From assembly GCA_963969395.1 (NCBI GenBank), contig OZ017795.1, positions 3,596,001-3,660,000 of the forward strand: a stretch of DNA of 64,000 nt, given 5' to 3'. This document shows, piece after piece, positions 47,554 to 59,831 of the stretch. Made by a program: the position numbers and the translations under genes. Under the pieces are notes generated by a model. The model saw only the letters and a list, made by a program, of their open reading frames with translations. It did no database searches and was not told where the DNA came from. The DNA is from Pseudoscleropodium purum (taxonomy: Eukaryota > Streptophyta > Bryopsida > Hypnales > Brachytheciaceae). How positions within the stretch are numbered: position 1 is the first letter of the stretch; each line of letters begins with the position of its first letter.

Positions 47554-47676
47554 AAAAATGGCAATTTTGGAGAGTTTTTGGTAAAAACATAGTCAAAACC
47601 TTTAAGGATTAATGGTATCTTGAAAAATGAAATCTATCACTATATGAATTTATAGTAAAACTTCAAATCCTTTCAT

Positions 47677-48745
47677 CACGACTAGAAAATTCATGACCAA
47701 AACAACAGAATTTCAACTCAAATTTATTGAATTATTCAATCATTTTAGAGGTATTGTCTTGGACAGAATCAAACTAAAATCTGTTGATTTTTTTTTTTGT
47801 TGTTTTGGACAAATCCAAAAAAAAAAATTTCATTTCATTATTTTTACCTTTTTTTCAAAAAAATTTAAAATATTTTTTGAACAATGCCCATTTAAAATGA
47901 AATTTTTTTCTACCTGGGCAACCACCTAGGCAACCCGCTATGTGGGCAAGGCCATCTAGATTACTCGCCACGCGAGCAGGTGCCTCCAAGGAGATTTGAA
48001 CCTTGAACCTCATGTTTGGAGGTTCAAGGTTCCAACCACTAAACCACCGAAATATTCAAGTGACCACACAAGAATTAGAAATTTATATATTTAGTTTTTT
48101 CATTGTTTTTTTATGTGTTTTGTATTTTGAGCACACTTCAAAAGTCATTTAATCATAGTATAACACATTTTTTTTTTAATTTAGAATTAAAAAAAGTTGT
48201 AAATTTAAGCTAACTTCACCTCCAAAAATCCATTTTTGATTTTGAGTCCCCAATAAAAAGTTATGGACAAAAATCAGAGAAGATGTTTGAAAATGTCAAA
48301 ATAAATGTTCCTAACTGCCCTTCTTTGATTTTCGTCTATAACTTTTGATTGAGGATTTGAATCACAAACGGATTTTTGTAAGTGAAAGGTATCTTGAATT
48401 TACAACTTTTCTCAATAATAAGTTTTTTGAAATTTTTTATTCTACTATGCGAGAATGGACTCCAAAGTTTGCTAATTGAAAAAAGACTGAATTTTACATG
48501 ATTAATTTTTTTTTAAATAATTATACTTAGATTTTCAAATATTCCAAAAAGATTCCAAAAAGATTCTTAAAAGATTTCAAATTCAACAAAAACTTGTTGA
48601 TTTGGTCATTGCACTATTCAAATCAACAAAAAGAATTTGCCATTTTGTTGATTTTCATAGAAAGTTACAAAATGGTCATTCTACTATCCCAAATAACAAA
48701 AATCAGTTGAATTTCTATTGTTTTAGTTATGCATTTCTAGTAGTG
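47677..48745. mobile_element. Second CACTA-like element, 1069 bp, with SINE insert
   Basis: Left end CACGACTAGAAAATTCATG and inverted right end CACTACTAGAAATGCATAA; similarity continues through ACCAAAACAACAGAATTTCA against ACTAAAACAATAGAAATTCA. The 3-bp flanks CAT and CTT differ by one base. It contains a tRNA-derived SINE and no transposase. Confidence 0.75.
47916..48055 (-). mobile_element. tRNA-derived SINE (degenerate)
   Basis: On the minus strand it reads GGTGGTTTAGTGGTTGG (a Pol III A box, 48032-48047) and, about 40 nt on, GGTTCAAATCTCC (a B box with one extra base, 47990-48002). Between them GAACCTTGAACCTC pairs with GAGGTTCAAGGTTC, an extended hairpin over the anticodon-arm region. 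A GC-rich body follows, ending before an A run. It is not a functional tRNA gene. Confidence 0.65.
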
Positions 48746-51026
48746 CTTGGTGGTTCAAAATTTTTTTTTGTCCACTTTTTAATATAAGTATAGGATTTGA
48801 TGTTAGAAAAGGTGAATTAAAGAGTAGGTGCATTTCTAATGGATTTTGTAAGAATAACATTTTTAATTTTTTCAATGTCAAATTTAGAAAAGAAATTACA
48901 TTCTAATAACATATGAATTAATTTCATTTAATTGATAGATTGATACATCTTTGAGCCAGTCAATTTTGAATTATGAGATGAAAGTAATAAGAATATTATT
49001 TTTCCAAAAATTGAAAGTACAAAATACATGTAACTTTTATTTCTTAAACTTGCTTTTGAAAATTTTCCAAATATAGAAAAAACATAGGATATAACATTGC
49101 TTTTTAGAACATCCTCACCATTGAATTTTACAATTCTCAATTTTTTATCAAAACTATTAGCAATATATGGCTGTGAATTCCTTGGGGTTCTCAACCCGTC
49201 AGAACTCACAGCAACTATTGCTTGACTTGGCAAACCGATTGTCACATAATTTTAAAAATATTTTTTTTCCAAAAAGATAATTCAATTTTTTTTAATTTTA
49301 AGAATTTCCAAATTTTTTTTCCAACTTGGCATTCTTTAATTGCACGGGGAACTACAAGAGAACATACCTTGAAACAACCCTCATGCCCCCTCCAAACTCT
49401 TCTAATGTGATTTTGCTTTCATCAAGCACCACCTTCTACTTTATAATTTTTTCCAATGATGAATGAAAAAAAATTGGTCAATTTTTTTTTCATGTATTTT
49501 TAATCTATTTTCCAACATATTGACTTAAACACACAAGCTATAATACATAAGAGTTTTTCTAAAACATTTGAAAGACAAAACTTCACCATAGAAAAAGAAC
49601 TAAAAAAATGTATTTTTTGAAATTTAGGCACATTGAATTTGCAATAGGTGGGGGCTTTTACTCTAAAATACTGGGAGGATGTATTTGAATGAGTTGATTT
49701 AGGGATCCTATGGTCATATTTGTTAAAAAAATAAGTAAATATATAATGATTTTGCCCTTGCTTTGGATACAACTATTTGGAAGTAATTTTAGGTTTCAAA
49801 ACATTGCAAGATGAGGTGCAAAACTCTTGATCCCTTTGCTCAACCTTTATTGTAGCTCAAAGTTGCCAATGAAAGGATGAAATTTTTTGCCAAATAAAGA
49901 GTTATTTCATAATAGTACTCATATAATATTGTGATTTCATAGAAAATTCATCAAAAATAATTAAAAATATGTTTGTCTAAAGTTTTAGAAGATTTATGAT
50001 CTTAATCTATTTAACCAGTAAAAATTGTTTGAATAATGAAATTTGGAGGTTTATCAATGCAAATCATTAGCCAAATTTTCAAGAATATTGAGGTCAAAGG
50101 GGCCACTTGTTCATGTCTTAGAAAATTAAAAGGGTTCAAAAATAGGATTCAATTTCATGCTTAGGATATTAAAATATTAAAATTTTTAGGAAATAATGAA
50201 GTAGGGATACTCCAAAGTCACTCTTTTTATTGTGCACAATTTTTATTCTTAGATTAGTCAAATTTATATATTTATCTTAATGGCAATTGAAAGGAGGCTC
50301 CAACACTCCAAAGAGCACATTATTTGAATAACATATGCAAAAGTTATTGCATGGAGAGTTTAAACTTTTGGAGTAGATCTTACAAAATTGTTTCTTCAAT
50401 AATAGGTGCATATTGATTCAAGAAGATGTTGAACTTGGTTTTGATAAAGTGGCAATTTTTAGACTTAATGCAATTTTGGGTATATACATTTTATAGGGCT
50501 TTGAAATTTATATGAGAATTTTTATAGAATTTTTTTTCAACTATATACCTTTATATCTTTTGAACACTCCTACTCTTAATAGTGAAATAGGTTGCCCCTC
50601 ACTAATTTCTTGACATTTGATACTATATAAATATTTATTGTAATCCTCCTATTAAGTTAGGAGGTTTGTTTTGTTTTGTTTGTTACGTTGAAATCTCCTC
50701 GACTATGCATCTCCCATTTGTATATCTGGTATTGTCAGAAAGCCCTCAGTGAAGAGGGTGCATAGGCTTGGTTTTGTGGTGTTGTGACATAGGGCATGAA
50801 AGTTATAAAATTTTGGAATTCTTAGGAATTAAAAAATGAGAAAATTATTTTTTCTTTTGTTTTGATCATGGTAACGGCATGGGGTACATTAGTTACTATT
50901 GAATTAGGTATTGTTGTAATTGGAACTCATGAACCTACATATGTACAAATGGAAGTATTCATAGAAAATATTTTTTGACTTTGATGACTTGAAAAGTAAG
51001 TTTCTAGGAATAAGGTAATCCAATTG
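48746..51026. other. AT-rich intergenic DNA with one CATTAG fragment
   Basis: No gene seen. It contains the inverted CATTAG fragment at 49168-49407. A 10-bp inverted repeat (AATCCTCCTA at 50642 with TAGGAGGTTT) follows a TATAAATA stretch. It may be a remnant of an LTR or Pol II unit, but I cannot support more. Confidence 0.5.
49168..49407 (-). mobile_element. CATTAG element, copy 4, one end lost
   Basis: Inverted relative to the 19874 copy, ending CCTCCAAACTCTTCTAATG. Interior blocks CTATTGCTT, TTTAAAAATAT and CTTTAATTGCACGGGGAACTAC match that copy. The other terminus (expected CATTAGAGA) is not recognisable near 49168. Confidence 0.65.
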
Positions 51027-51130
51027 TTAATTGTTAAAGGACATTTCATACTTGAACTTGGTCAAACTTCATCATATTTCTACTTTAAATTATACATTTC
51101 AAATATAGTAATATATGTCTAAAATTTATT
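51027..51130 (+). mobile_element. TTAA-flanked end of an unclassified repeat (related to the 21373 end)
   Basis: TTAA at 51027-51030, then TTGTTAAAGGACATTTC and CTTGGTCAAACTTCATCAT. Inverted, 21270-21373 reads TTAACCCTTAAAAGTACATG, then CTTGGTCAAACTTCATTAG and GTAATACATGTCTAAAA. The two are clearly homologous, but the opposite end of this copy was not found. Confidence 0.6.
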
Positions 51131-51810
51131 CTCATTTTTTATAATAAAAAATATTCAATTCAATTCAATTTCTTTGTCAAAATCATAGCATTTACAAAAA
51201 TGCTTAAATTGATATGAAATTTTCAAGAAAAATAGAAATAATAGTGACAAAACATCAATCATGGTGTAATTAATGGATTGTTTGAGTTCACACCAAGAGA
51301 AATTCAAGACAAAAAGATCAAAAGTGGTGTATTTTGAGCTTTCAAGATGCTATTTTCAAAGTGTTACAAAAATTACGATGTTAAAAATTTTGAAAAAAAT
51401 GAAAATGGAATTAAAAGTAGATTATTGGAACTACAATTTCTTAGTTAACCTTAAAAGCATTTAAAGCCAATAACTATATGAAAATTCAGATTTTGTCTTC
51501 CAAAATGCTCGAGGGATAAGGCAACTTAATTTCACTACTCAATGTAAGGTAATCTATTAGAGTTCATTGCATTTTGAGGGAAGATAAACTCTTTGAAACA
51601 ATTTTTAGTAAACTTTCATAAAGAGAAAAATGGAAGTGGCATCTAATCCATGTCATTTCATTTTTTGAACGTTTGTGGAATTAGTTACAAATATTTGAAG
51701 TTAAAATGTGACTAGTATAAGTGACCCTTCTCTAAAATATACACTATTGGTGCATTCAAGAAAGTAAAATGTACCTTTGAAATAGATGTTGCTTTTAGAG
51801 CAAGGGCACT

Positions 51811-52738
51811 TTAACCCCTAAAGGACCAGACTGTGTTTTTTGGCTGAATAGAATTTTTGGGCAGGTCATTGTGACCAGAAGTTTCCATATTTTAGGCTGA
51901 AGTTTTAATAGAAGGTGTGGACAAGAAATATCTTTCATACGCAACAAATTTCATGACATTTGGAAATAGGAGTCAAAAGTTATGGCCCAATATGTTGTTT
52001 GTTTCTCAACTCGGGCAGTCCGGGCAGATCTGAAAAATTCACTTTTTTCAATAATAAAAATTGGAAATTGATTTTCTATATTTATATATGTGCAGAAAGC
52101 TTTGAATCATTCCATTTCAATCAATGAGTCAAAAATTATGAGGAATTTTAGTTTGCGGGTAGTTATGGATTTTGTACTCTAAAACAAACTTTGAAGTTGT
52201 TTATTTCGCTCAATTTTCAATATTTTTTGAAAAAAATAAAATTATAGGATGTACATTTTTTATAAGAACATTACAACCATTGGGATTGACATTTTTCAAT
52301 TCTATAATTAAATTCTTAACAATTTAGTATTTTGAATCATTCTCTATTTCTTTCTACTTACTATTTTTTTCCTATATGTTGTACAATTCCAAATGACTTG
52401 AAAATTTTCCAGCATGTAAAAAACTTGTTTATAAGAACAAATTCAAAGAAGCATCACCATTTTGAACATTTTTTCATAGAAAAGTGAGCTTGTAAAGTGC
52501 AGCTGCCTGGTTTTTTGCAGGGTTAAAAAAAGCATTTTTGTCAATTTAAATGTTAAAATCTTGAAATCCACATGGTGAAAAGTTCTGAAATTTTTTCTAC
52601 ATCTTTTTAAATCAGTGTTCTATAAGATCCTATGGTTATATGTGTCAAAAAAAATTTCAAAAATTTGGTACTTGTACTGAAAATGACAGTTTTTGAGTGG
52701 TTTCAGGGTAAACAAAGTCATGGAACTTTAGGGGTTCA
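51811..52738 (+). mobile_element. TTAA-A element, copy 9 (variant subfamily)
   Basis: 928 bp. Left TTAA-CCCCTAAAGGACCAGAC, right CTTTAGGGG-TTCA (one substitution in the site). The first part closely matches the 18731 copy (GGTCATTGTGACCAGAAG, GCAACAAATTTCATGACATT, AGGAGTCAAAAGTTATGGCC). The rest follows the family to GTGGTTTCAGGGTAAACAAAGTCA. Confidence 0.9.
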
Positions 52739-55700
52739 GAAGAGACTCCCCTAGTTTTACATTGTATTAGTTTTAAGAGCAGATATTGAGCATTGACTTT
52801 TTCACCTCTATAGAATTTTATAACACTTGGTTTTGGGAGCCACTAGTTCTAAATTGGAAACCTCTTTCTATTTTGTTTTGTACTTTTTGTGTTGATTTTA
52901 CAAGTTGCCTAACTAGTAGTCAAATTCATTTTTTAACTATAGTTACATAAAGTAATTATACTTAATTTCAATTGCTTTCTAAAACTGACCACTAGAGATT
53001 CTTGCATAAAATATATTCTCACTATTCATAAGAGCCTTTGGTAGATTTAGAAATACTTATTTTTAACACTTTAAATATTTGTAGTTTATTCATATGGTGT
53101 CCAAAAAATAAATTCTAAGATAATCTAAAATTTCCTTTCATCTATTAACAAGAACCCTAAGCAAAAAAAATTTCCAATATAGTAATGGAAACCATGTTGA
53201 ATCGCTTATTTGCATGATTTTAGGTGTAGCTACCTTATTAGGCAATTGGATGCTTGAAGCTTCTTGAGAGGTAGTACTTTGATTATATGAAGCATTCATT
53301 TGAAAAAATTAAGACTTTCAAGTGCTCAAATGGATTTAGTTGCCTTCTTTAAATGTCAAATCCTATAGATTTTGAATTTTTTGTGGATACTTAGTATTGA
53401 TTCAAAATTTCCAATAAAAAATCAAATGATTCTAAGGCTAGTTGGAAGTTTTTTTAAAGTCTAGGAAGTATTCAAGTTTTATATGGATGTCCTAAACTAC
53501 TTTGACTTTGAGTCACTAAAATCCACCATTTTAATAAATTAATATCTGCCTACTTATCAACATTTTTGTATTATTGATTTGTAAAATACATGTCCAATTA
53601 ACACCATAGAAAACTAGTGCAGTGCTTTTAGAATTCAAATATTTTCCATGTTAAAAGCAATTATATTGAGTGTTGCCTTCTAAATCGCAAAAAGAGTTAA
53701 AGTATCTCTAAAACAAAATTTCTCTAAATTCATTCCTAGTAAGAGTTACTTTAGGCTATAAGAACATTTACATATATGTTGAAATGACAAGTTTCATGAA
53801 GAAAGATTAACATGAAATTACTATTTAGTATTACTTTATATAATAGATGTAAGTTCAAACATAAGTTCATAAAGTCTTCTAAATTTTAACTCTAAATTTC
53901 TAAATGGATACTCTAGAGTAGTTTTTGACCAGTAAAACAATAAATTTGACCTTGAATCATGAAATGAACACATTTCAAATTTCAATATCTAATGTTAAAT
54001 TAGTTATAAAAAAATTCAACAATTGACATAAGTTTAGAATCACATCCACTTTAATTTATAAACTAAAATTGTACACATTGGATAATGATTCTTATAAGTG
54101 CATTTATAAAACACTCTAGTATTGAATATGTGACAAAAAATAATTTAATGAATGTACAGAACATTTGTAGTATTTGTTATATTTGGCAAAATATAAAGTT
54201 AGTAATCTAATCATTAAAAGTTCTTTGACCACTTAAAGTGAGCACTTCTTATTCATTGATGGACCTTGATCTCACAAATTGTGGACAAATGTCAAAGTCT
54301 TTGGTTCTTCACAAATACAAATTTTCTTCAAAATAATTAAAAGAGTGTCTTGTTTATGCATGATGTGTTGTACATTGAATCCTTTGATCCTCCTACCCCA
54401 TGTAAGATCTTACTATACACTGAAACTCGCCTGCCTCCCCAATTTTCCATTAGTTCCCTCCCTCCTCTCTCAAAAAATTTGTGAGCCGTTGATTTTTTTG
54501 AAAAAAAATGCTTACCCTCAAAATTGACATTGATTTCTCAAAAAATCACAAGATGTTGATCTTGTGAAATTTAATCTAAGCTGTTCAAATATAAAATACA
54601 AATACTGAATACGAATACAAATACGGGTACATGTATTGGATATAAGTACTAATTATGTGTATTGAATATGGATATTGAATACGAGTACTGAATATAGGTA
54701 CTAGATATGCGTACTGAATATGGATACAATATTGGATACGGGATCAATTGTTCCATATTGTTTGTCAAGAACTTTGATTCTGAAGATTACAAGAGGGGGT
54801 GGGGATGAAGGGGGGTGAGATAAAAAATTTTAAATCAAATTCTAAATGATAAGTGAGTGGGGGTGGTAAAATAAAAAATTTTAAATAAAAATTGAGGGGG
54901 GGAGTGCATAGTGACACAAAGTGTCACTATACACCTTGAGTGCCTAATAACTACATTCATTATACCTTTTAATATTCATAATGGAGATAGCCTGAATTAT
55001 ACACAAGAAATGGATGGTGTGTGATTCAGTTATATTAGAAAAAATGTTAATTTAAACTCCCCTAAAAGAGTCAATTCTTAAATAGTTTTTTGACATGAGT
55101 TTTTAGAAATGAAATAGTGGCGCACCTACATCATTTTTTATGGACATGTGCAAAATAGAGCTTTTTTACAGCTTTTTTTAGCATAATGAATTGTTCCAAA
55201 AGCATTTTGGTAAAATGTTGAAGCCTAGTGGAAAAACATACCTTCAAATATTTCTTGTAAGATTCATATATCATATATTCAAAATTCCAAAAAAAATCAA
55301 AGTATACTATAAGAATGAAAAATTCACAAAATCATATTTTTTATATTTAATTAATTTCAAAATTGCCAAAAATTATATGAAATCTAGTTAGAAATGCACT
55401 ATGCACTTAATTTCAATATTAATTTCAACTACAAACATTATTGAGGTTATACTCAAATGGACATTTAATGTACAAAATGGTATGTCCAATCAATACAAAT
55501 ATTTTCATACTTTCACCCTACAAATGTTTCTTGCAATTATCCATCCTATCATGCATATTTATTTGTTAATATCTTTTTGAAATCAATTGAATGTAAGTCA
55601 TAAATTCCACATGTAATAAATATCATTTGACAATCATTCTTATTGCCCAATAGTTCAATATGTTTTTACATTAATTTTAAAATTTTAAAATTTTAAAACT

Positions 55701-56821
55701 CACAAAAAGATTTGTTGTAAGGCTAATGGCCCATGGTTCAAGAACTACATCATCTAGTTCGTTTAATAAAAACTATAAAGCTCATATAAGAGAGAACTTT
55801 ATAAAATTCTTCAATAAAGTGAAAAAATTTCCTCATTAGAATGTGAAATGTAGGATTTTGTTGTTGGCATTTGTAAAAAGTTTAGCAATTTAGCTAAAAA
55901 GGAAGGAAAAATAGAAATAGAAAACTAATATAATTGTAAAGGTACCAAAAAATCCTTTACAATGATAAAAAAAAGTACCAAGTTGAATCATATAATAAAA
56001 TTTCATGAAATGAACCCATGTGTAGCCCTTACACTGGGTTCTTTGCCAAAAATCTCATCAAACATCTTTAGAATGTTAGTCCACCTACAACAAGTCGAAG
56101 CCCTGGCTTCAGAATTACATTTCTGGTCCCCAAATAGGATTGAGAACCTCCAAAACAACCAAGGTAGACACCTAATCGGGGCCACCTTAAAAATAGTAAA
56201 TTATTATTTTTTAAATTGAAAAAATTACTGAATGTCTAGATCAACAACACACACCTCTTCTCTAAATTTCAGCTAAAACGGACTTAAACTGCAAAAGTTA
56301 TGAGGAAAAAACACCTCCATGGAGATCGAGGGGGTCTAATTAACATCTAATTTTAGCCTTCTTACTAAAACCATCCCATCTTGATTCTTGCAAAAATGCA
56401 AAAAAAAATATAAAATTTTTTACATCTTTGCAAAATAGATGCAAAAAATCACTTTCATAGGTAGTTGTAAAGTGAAATTTGTAAAAATGATAATATTTTC
56501 TTTCTTTCACAATTATGTATATATAAGCTTGTAGACTTTATTAATTGATATAGAAATGTTGGTCACTATTAACTTTTTATGATGGACTTTGAAGGTGTGT
56601 GTTGACCAATAGCTACCATTAACAATATAAAATCCCCAAAGATTCAAACTCTATGGTTGCAAAAGTGGACCCTAGATTTCAATTGTTCCTGTAAGTCCTA
56701 TTAGTGTCCTCAAAAAATTTCAACTCTCTCATTAAAAATTAAATAATTTCAAATACAAATTTTATAACCTTGGTATGAAGAAATTAATTAAACTCAAGAA
56801 GTTCTCATTGCATCTCTAGCA
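52739..56821. other. AT-rich intergenic DNA with low-complexity repeats
   Basis: 4 kb without a supportable gene. It holds a degenerate tandem repeat at 54592-54745, two G-rich stretches (54787-54820 and 54893-54903) and a TTTTAAAA run at 55676-55699. A slightly GC-richer open stretch at 56015-56190 (reads MNPCVALTLGSLPKISSNIF) is unrecognised. Confidence 0.55.
54592..54745. repeat. Degenerate short tandem repeat (GAATAYGxRTACT type)
   Basis: About a dozen units of 12-13 bp such as TGAATACGAGTAC, TGAATATAGGTAC, TAGATATGCGTAC and TGAATATGGATAC. Not coding. Confidence 0.8.
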
Positions 56822-57796
56822 TTAATCCTTAAATGCCCAAGTCTTTTCAAGTTTGTTTTGACTATGAAAAAAGAGCATGGGCTTATAGTTATCTCCATTG
56901 AAGCAAATTTTTTTTTTTTCAAAATCTAACCATATGGATGTTTAAAGAGCTTGCTTACTAGTATACACACCAATTTTGAGTGCAAAATTGCATAAGAGTT
57001 GTGAAATTATAACAAGAAAAATGTATGTTTTTTATTTTTAGTATGTTGCCTTTCTCCATAATGTTTCAAAAATTTGCATATAAAAGTTTTTGAAATTAGA
57101 AGTGACATGAATAGCATAGATTGTGTTAGCACACCAAAATACACTTTCAAAAAATTTAATTTCATAGAAAAAAGCTATTAAAATCATTACATAATCCACC
57201 TTGCTATTCTTGAAATGTCATTTTTTTAATAAGTATAAATCACAAATAACTCCAAATCAACACTTGCTTGTTTAAATTTTCGATGGTAAAAATCATAAAA
57301 ACACTTTACTCTTTTGATCAATGCCTACCACCTCTAGGCTACAAGCTTAAATCCTACTCATGTCACTCATAGGGTTTAGGTGATTCAAAGGGCCACTCAA
57401 TCATTCTTCTGGTGATGGTGTAGTGGTTGTTGCTATAGACTAGCTAAGAGGGCCTACATGTATTAATGACAATTCCACTCACAAGTATCCCATTAGCTAC
57501 AACCAAAATCTAGGGGGATCCTCTTTCTTGTCAATGAAAAGTGTTCTAGCGTGCAAGAAGGTCAATATATTGAGGTCAATAAAAGCCAAGCCAGAAAACA
57601 AAGATGTGCTAATTCGAGTGCTCTGCCATAGTCCTTTGAAACTAGCTAGCCATGGTTGAGTGAAAGGGACCTTTTTCCACCTTAGATTATTCCACCACTA
57701 ACTTGATTCATCTCTATATTAGTAATAAAATATAGTGTTAATCATACTAATTATATTGAATATAAACTTTCACTCTTGATGAATAATGTTATCAAC
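56822..57796. other. Intergenic DNA beginning with an orphan TTAA element end
   Basis: TTAA-TCCTTAAATGCCCAAGTC at 56822 looks like the left end of another TTAA-flanked element, distinct inside from A and B. I found no right end. No gene is seen. Confidence 0.45.
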
Positions 57797-58078
57797 CATT
57801 AGAAGATTTTTGGGGCCTCTAGATGCCTGTGAGTTATCACAACCTGTGAACGCAGGAAACAGGTTTGGCGCAACGGTCTGACGTGGCCGAGACCTTGCCA
57901 CGTCATTGACCAAATTTTTTTTAAATTAAAAATAAAATAAAAATAAAAATTTGCATTTAGAGACTAAAATTTTTTTCTTTTCCTTTTATGAAATTTTTTT
58001 TTTGACAGCGGACCGTTCCCCTCATTGCAAGGAACATGCCCGAAATAGGCTTCTGGACCCCCCAAAACTCTTCTAATG
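57797..58078. mobile_element. CATTAG-ended inverted-repeat element, copy 3
   Basis: 282 bp, left CATTAGAAGATTTTTGGGGC, inverted right CATTAGAAGAGTTTTGGGGG. Near-identical in parts to the 14191 copy (CCTCTAGATGCCT, GTCTGACGTGGCCGAGACC, GCCCGAAATAGGCTTCT), so these two are recent relatives. No target duplication is evident. Confidence 0.85.
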
Positions 58079-58937
58079 TATGTATGTAGTGATCCCTTCT
58101 TTGAATAGTATTGATATCTATGCTCTTGGTAAACAACTTCATTAATAATAAGAGTTTATAGTATTTTTGAATCAATTTGTTTGGTAACACACTCATAGTA
58201 TTTGGTTTCATTGTTTAGTGTAGTCCTAATCCTAAAGCATTATGTGTATTACATGTGCCCAACTATCACTACCTTTTAAAAACTCTAAATTGAAGGAGGC
58301 ACACTTGATGGATTTTGGATTTGCTCTATAAGTAAGCAATTCAAAAACATACTATTGGCAGATTCTTTTACTAAAATCCAATGACTTCCTACTGATTGGC
58401 TAAAATCTTTTGATGGCATGACTTTCTTGAAGCTCCAGAAGTATACATAATACATACTAGAGATAACAAAGTAATGACAAGCCATGGCAAGACAAAGCTA
58501 GTAAGTGACGGCCATGGATGGTGAAAGGAATCAAAACTTTAATCTATGTCTTCATATGATGGTAGCTTAAATACAATATCAAGGGGAGTAACTCGAAATC
58601 CAGTGCAATTTTTGCTCTAATGGGAGGCACCAAACATTTTGGACTAAAAAATGTTTGAATATATCTGAATATACTCAAATAATTTGACATTGAAAAGGTG
58701 GGAGACTAATTTGACAGGCTTAGGTAGATGTACAAGCAGTCTATTAGAGGCATTAGAACCCCCAGAGTATACAATAAACATCAATTCATTCTATTGGAAT
58801 GATCAATCAAAGCATCAAAATTTGTGACATTGAACTACACCAAAACTCTTTAGAAATAATTAAAATATATACAAGTTTCAATTTCTTAGAGCCCAATTCA
58901 AGTTATGCCAATGTCATGAATTTTTTATCAATATAAT
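58079..58937. other. AT-rich intergenic DNA, no gene seen
   Basis: Open frames are short. A possible weak resemblance of 58300-58400 to the end of a copia RNase H domain was not strong enough to call. Confidence 0.4.
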
Positions 58938-59674
58938 TGTCATGATCCTTATCACAACCTTTGATGGATGAATGCATTGATAGATGAAAAGATTTATGAT
59001 GGTTGTGTTATGACCTGTGATAGATGAATGCATTGATGAATGAACTAATTCATGATCAAATGTGCACTAGTGAAGAAGCAAAGATTGTGTAGAGATAGAT
59101 ATTTTCAAATGATGAATTGCATTGGAGTTAGACTACTCCAATTGGATGATAAGTGTATTAGAATGCCTATAAATAGATATCTTTAGTAGAGTTAGAGAAC
59201 TCCAATTAGATGACAAGGGTACTAAAATGTCTAGAGATAGATATCTTCAATGGAATTAGACAATTCCACTTCAATGACTAGTGCATTGGATTTAAACAAC
59301 TCTCAGATAAAGACAAGTGTTGAAACTTGAAGTTAGATAACTCCAAGTTGAAAATCAAGATTTGGATAAGATATGATTTAGAAAAGTATAACTTCGACTT
59401 TTACTTTAGTAGATGGCCCTAAATAGAACTAAGAATAGAAAAGTAAAAAGTAAAAAAGATATCCTAGTTTATTCTTAAGGATTAATTGTCTTTATTAATA
59501 TTCTCTATTATTAATAGTCTCTAATATATAAGACTAAGTTTGGGGGTGAGAAGACTCTCTTTTGAAGATTTTTCTCTTTCTATAGTTGGGTGGCCAAACT
59601 TCTTGTGAAAACATTCTTGTTCATAAGTATATTTTGTGTTCTTGATTAGAGTCCATTGTTAGAGGTGTATAACA
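58938..59674 (+). mobile_element. Possible solo LTR
   Basis: 737 bp starting TGTCATGATC and ending GTGTATAACA (TG..CA form), with flanks ATAAT and ATAAC that agree at four of five bases. A TATA-like TAATATATAAGACTAAG at about 59522-59538, followed by a transition to GC-richer sequence, fits an LTR promoter. It contains three degenerate units of about 65-78 bp (59094-59290, each AGATAGATAT..TCAA..GTTAGA.ACTCCAAT). No internal domain or second LTR is present. Confidence 0.45.
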
Positions 59675-59831
59675 ATAACCAAATTGACATGAATGCTCAT
59701 ACATCCGACTCTATTACATCCAATACCAATATACTCACTAAGACTTGTGTGAACATCCTAATTCTAGTGAACTGGTGTGAACTGCTAAGACCGATCTAGT
59801 TCCACCATCGAGGCTTGTTAAACTAATTAAG

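Larger units (their letters stand above)
42410..47612 (+). mobile_element. TTAA-A element, copy 8, with CACTA and CATTAG insertions
   Basis: Left part from TTAA at 42410 with family blocks (ATGTGCTTGAAGAGTAG.TTTAAG, GACTACATGGTTCAAAAGTTATTGTATGATATGT) to ACAACAAT at 42925. It resumes at 46882 (ATACAACCATTGGGATTGGC) and ends AAGGATTAATGG with TTAA at 47609-47612. Inserts within are the CACTA element, the CATTAG element (47296-47553) and a short poly(A)-bearing insert near 42451-42508. Once these are removed the copy is about 0.95 kb. Confidence 0.88.

Noticed and set aside
47990..48047. Functional tRNA gene
   Set aside because: A and B boxes are present, but the anticodon arm is replaced by a long hairpin, the B box has an extra base and the acceptor stem does not close.
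56003..56219. Small gene at 56.0-56.2 kb
   Set aside because: Open on both strands and slightly GC-richer, but no recognisable motif, splice context or conserved partner.
58285..58485. Copia RNase H C-terminus
   Set aside because: Only a weak LADSFTK-like match with stops on either side; not enough to call.
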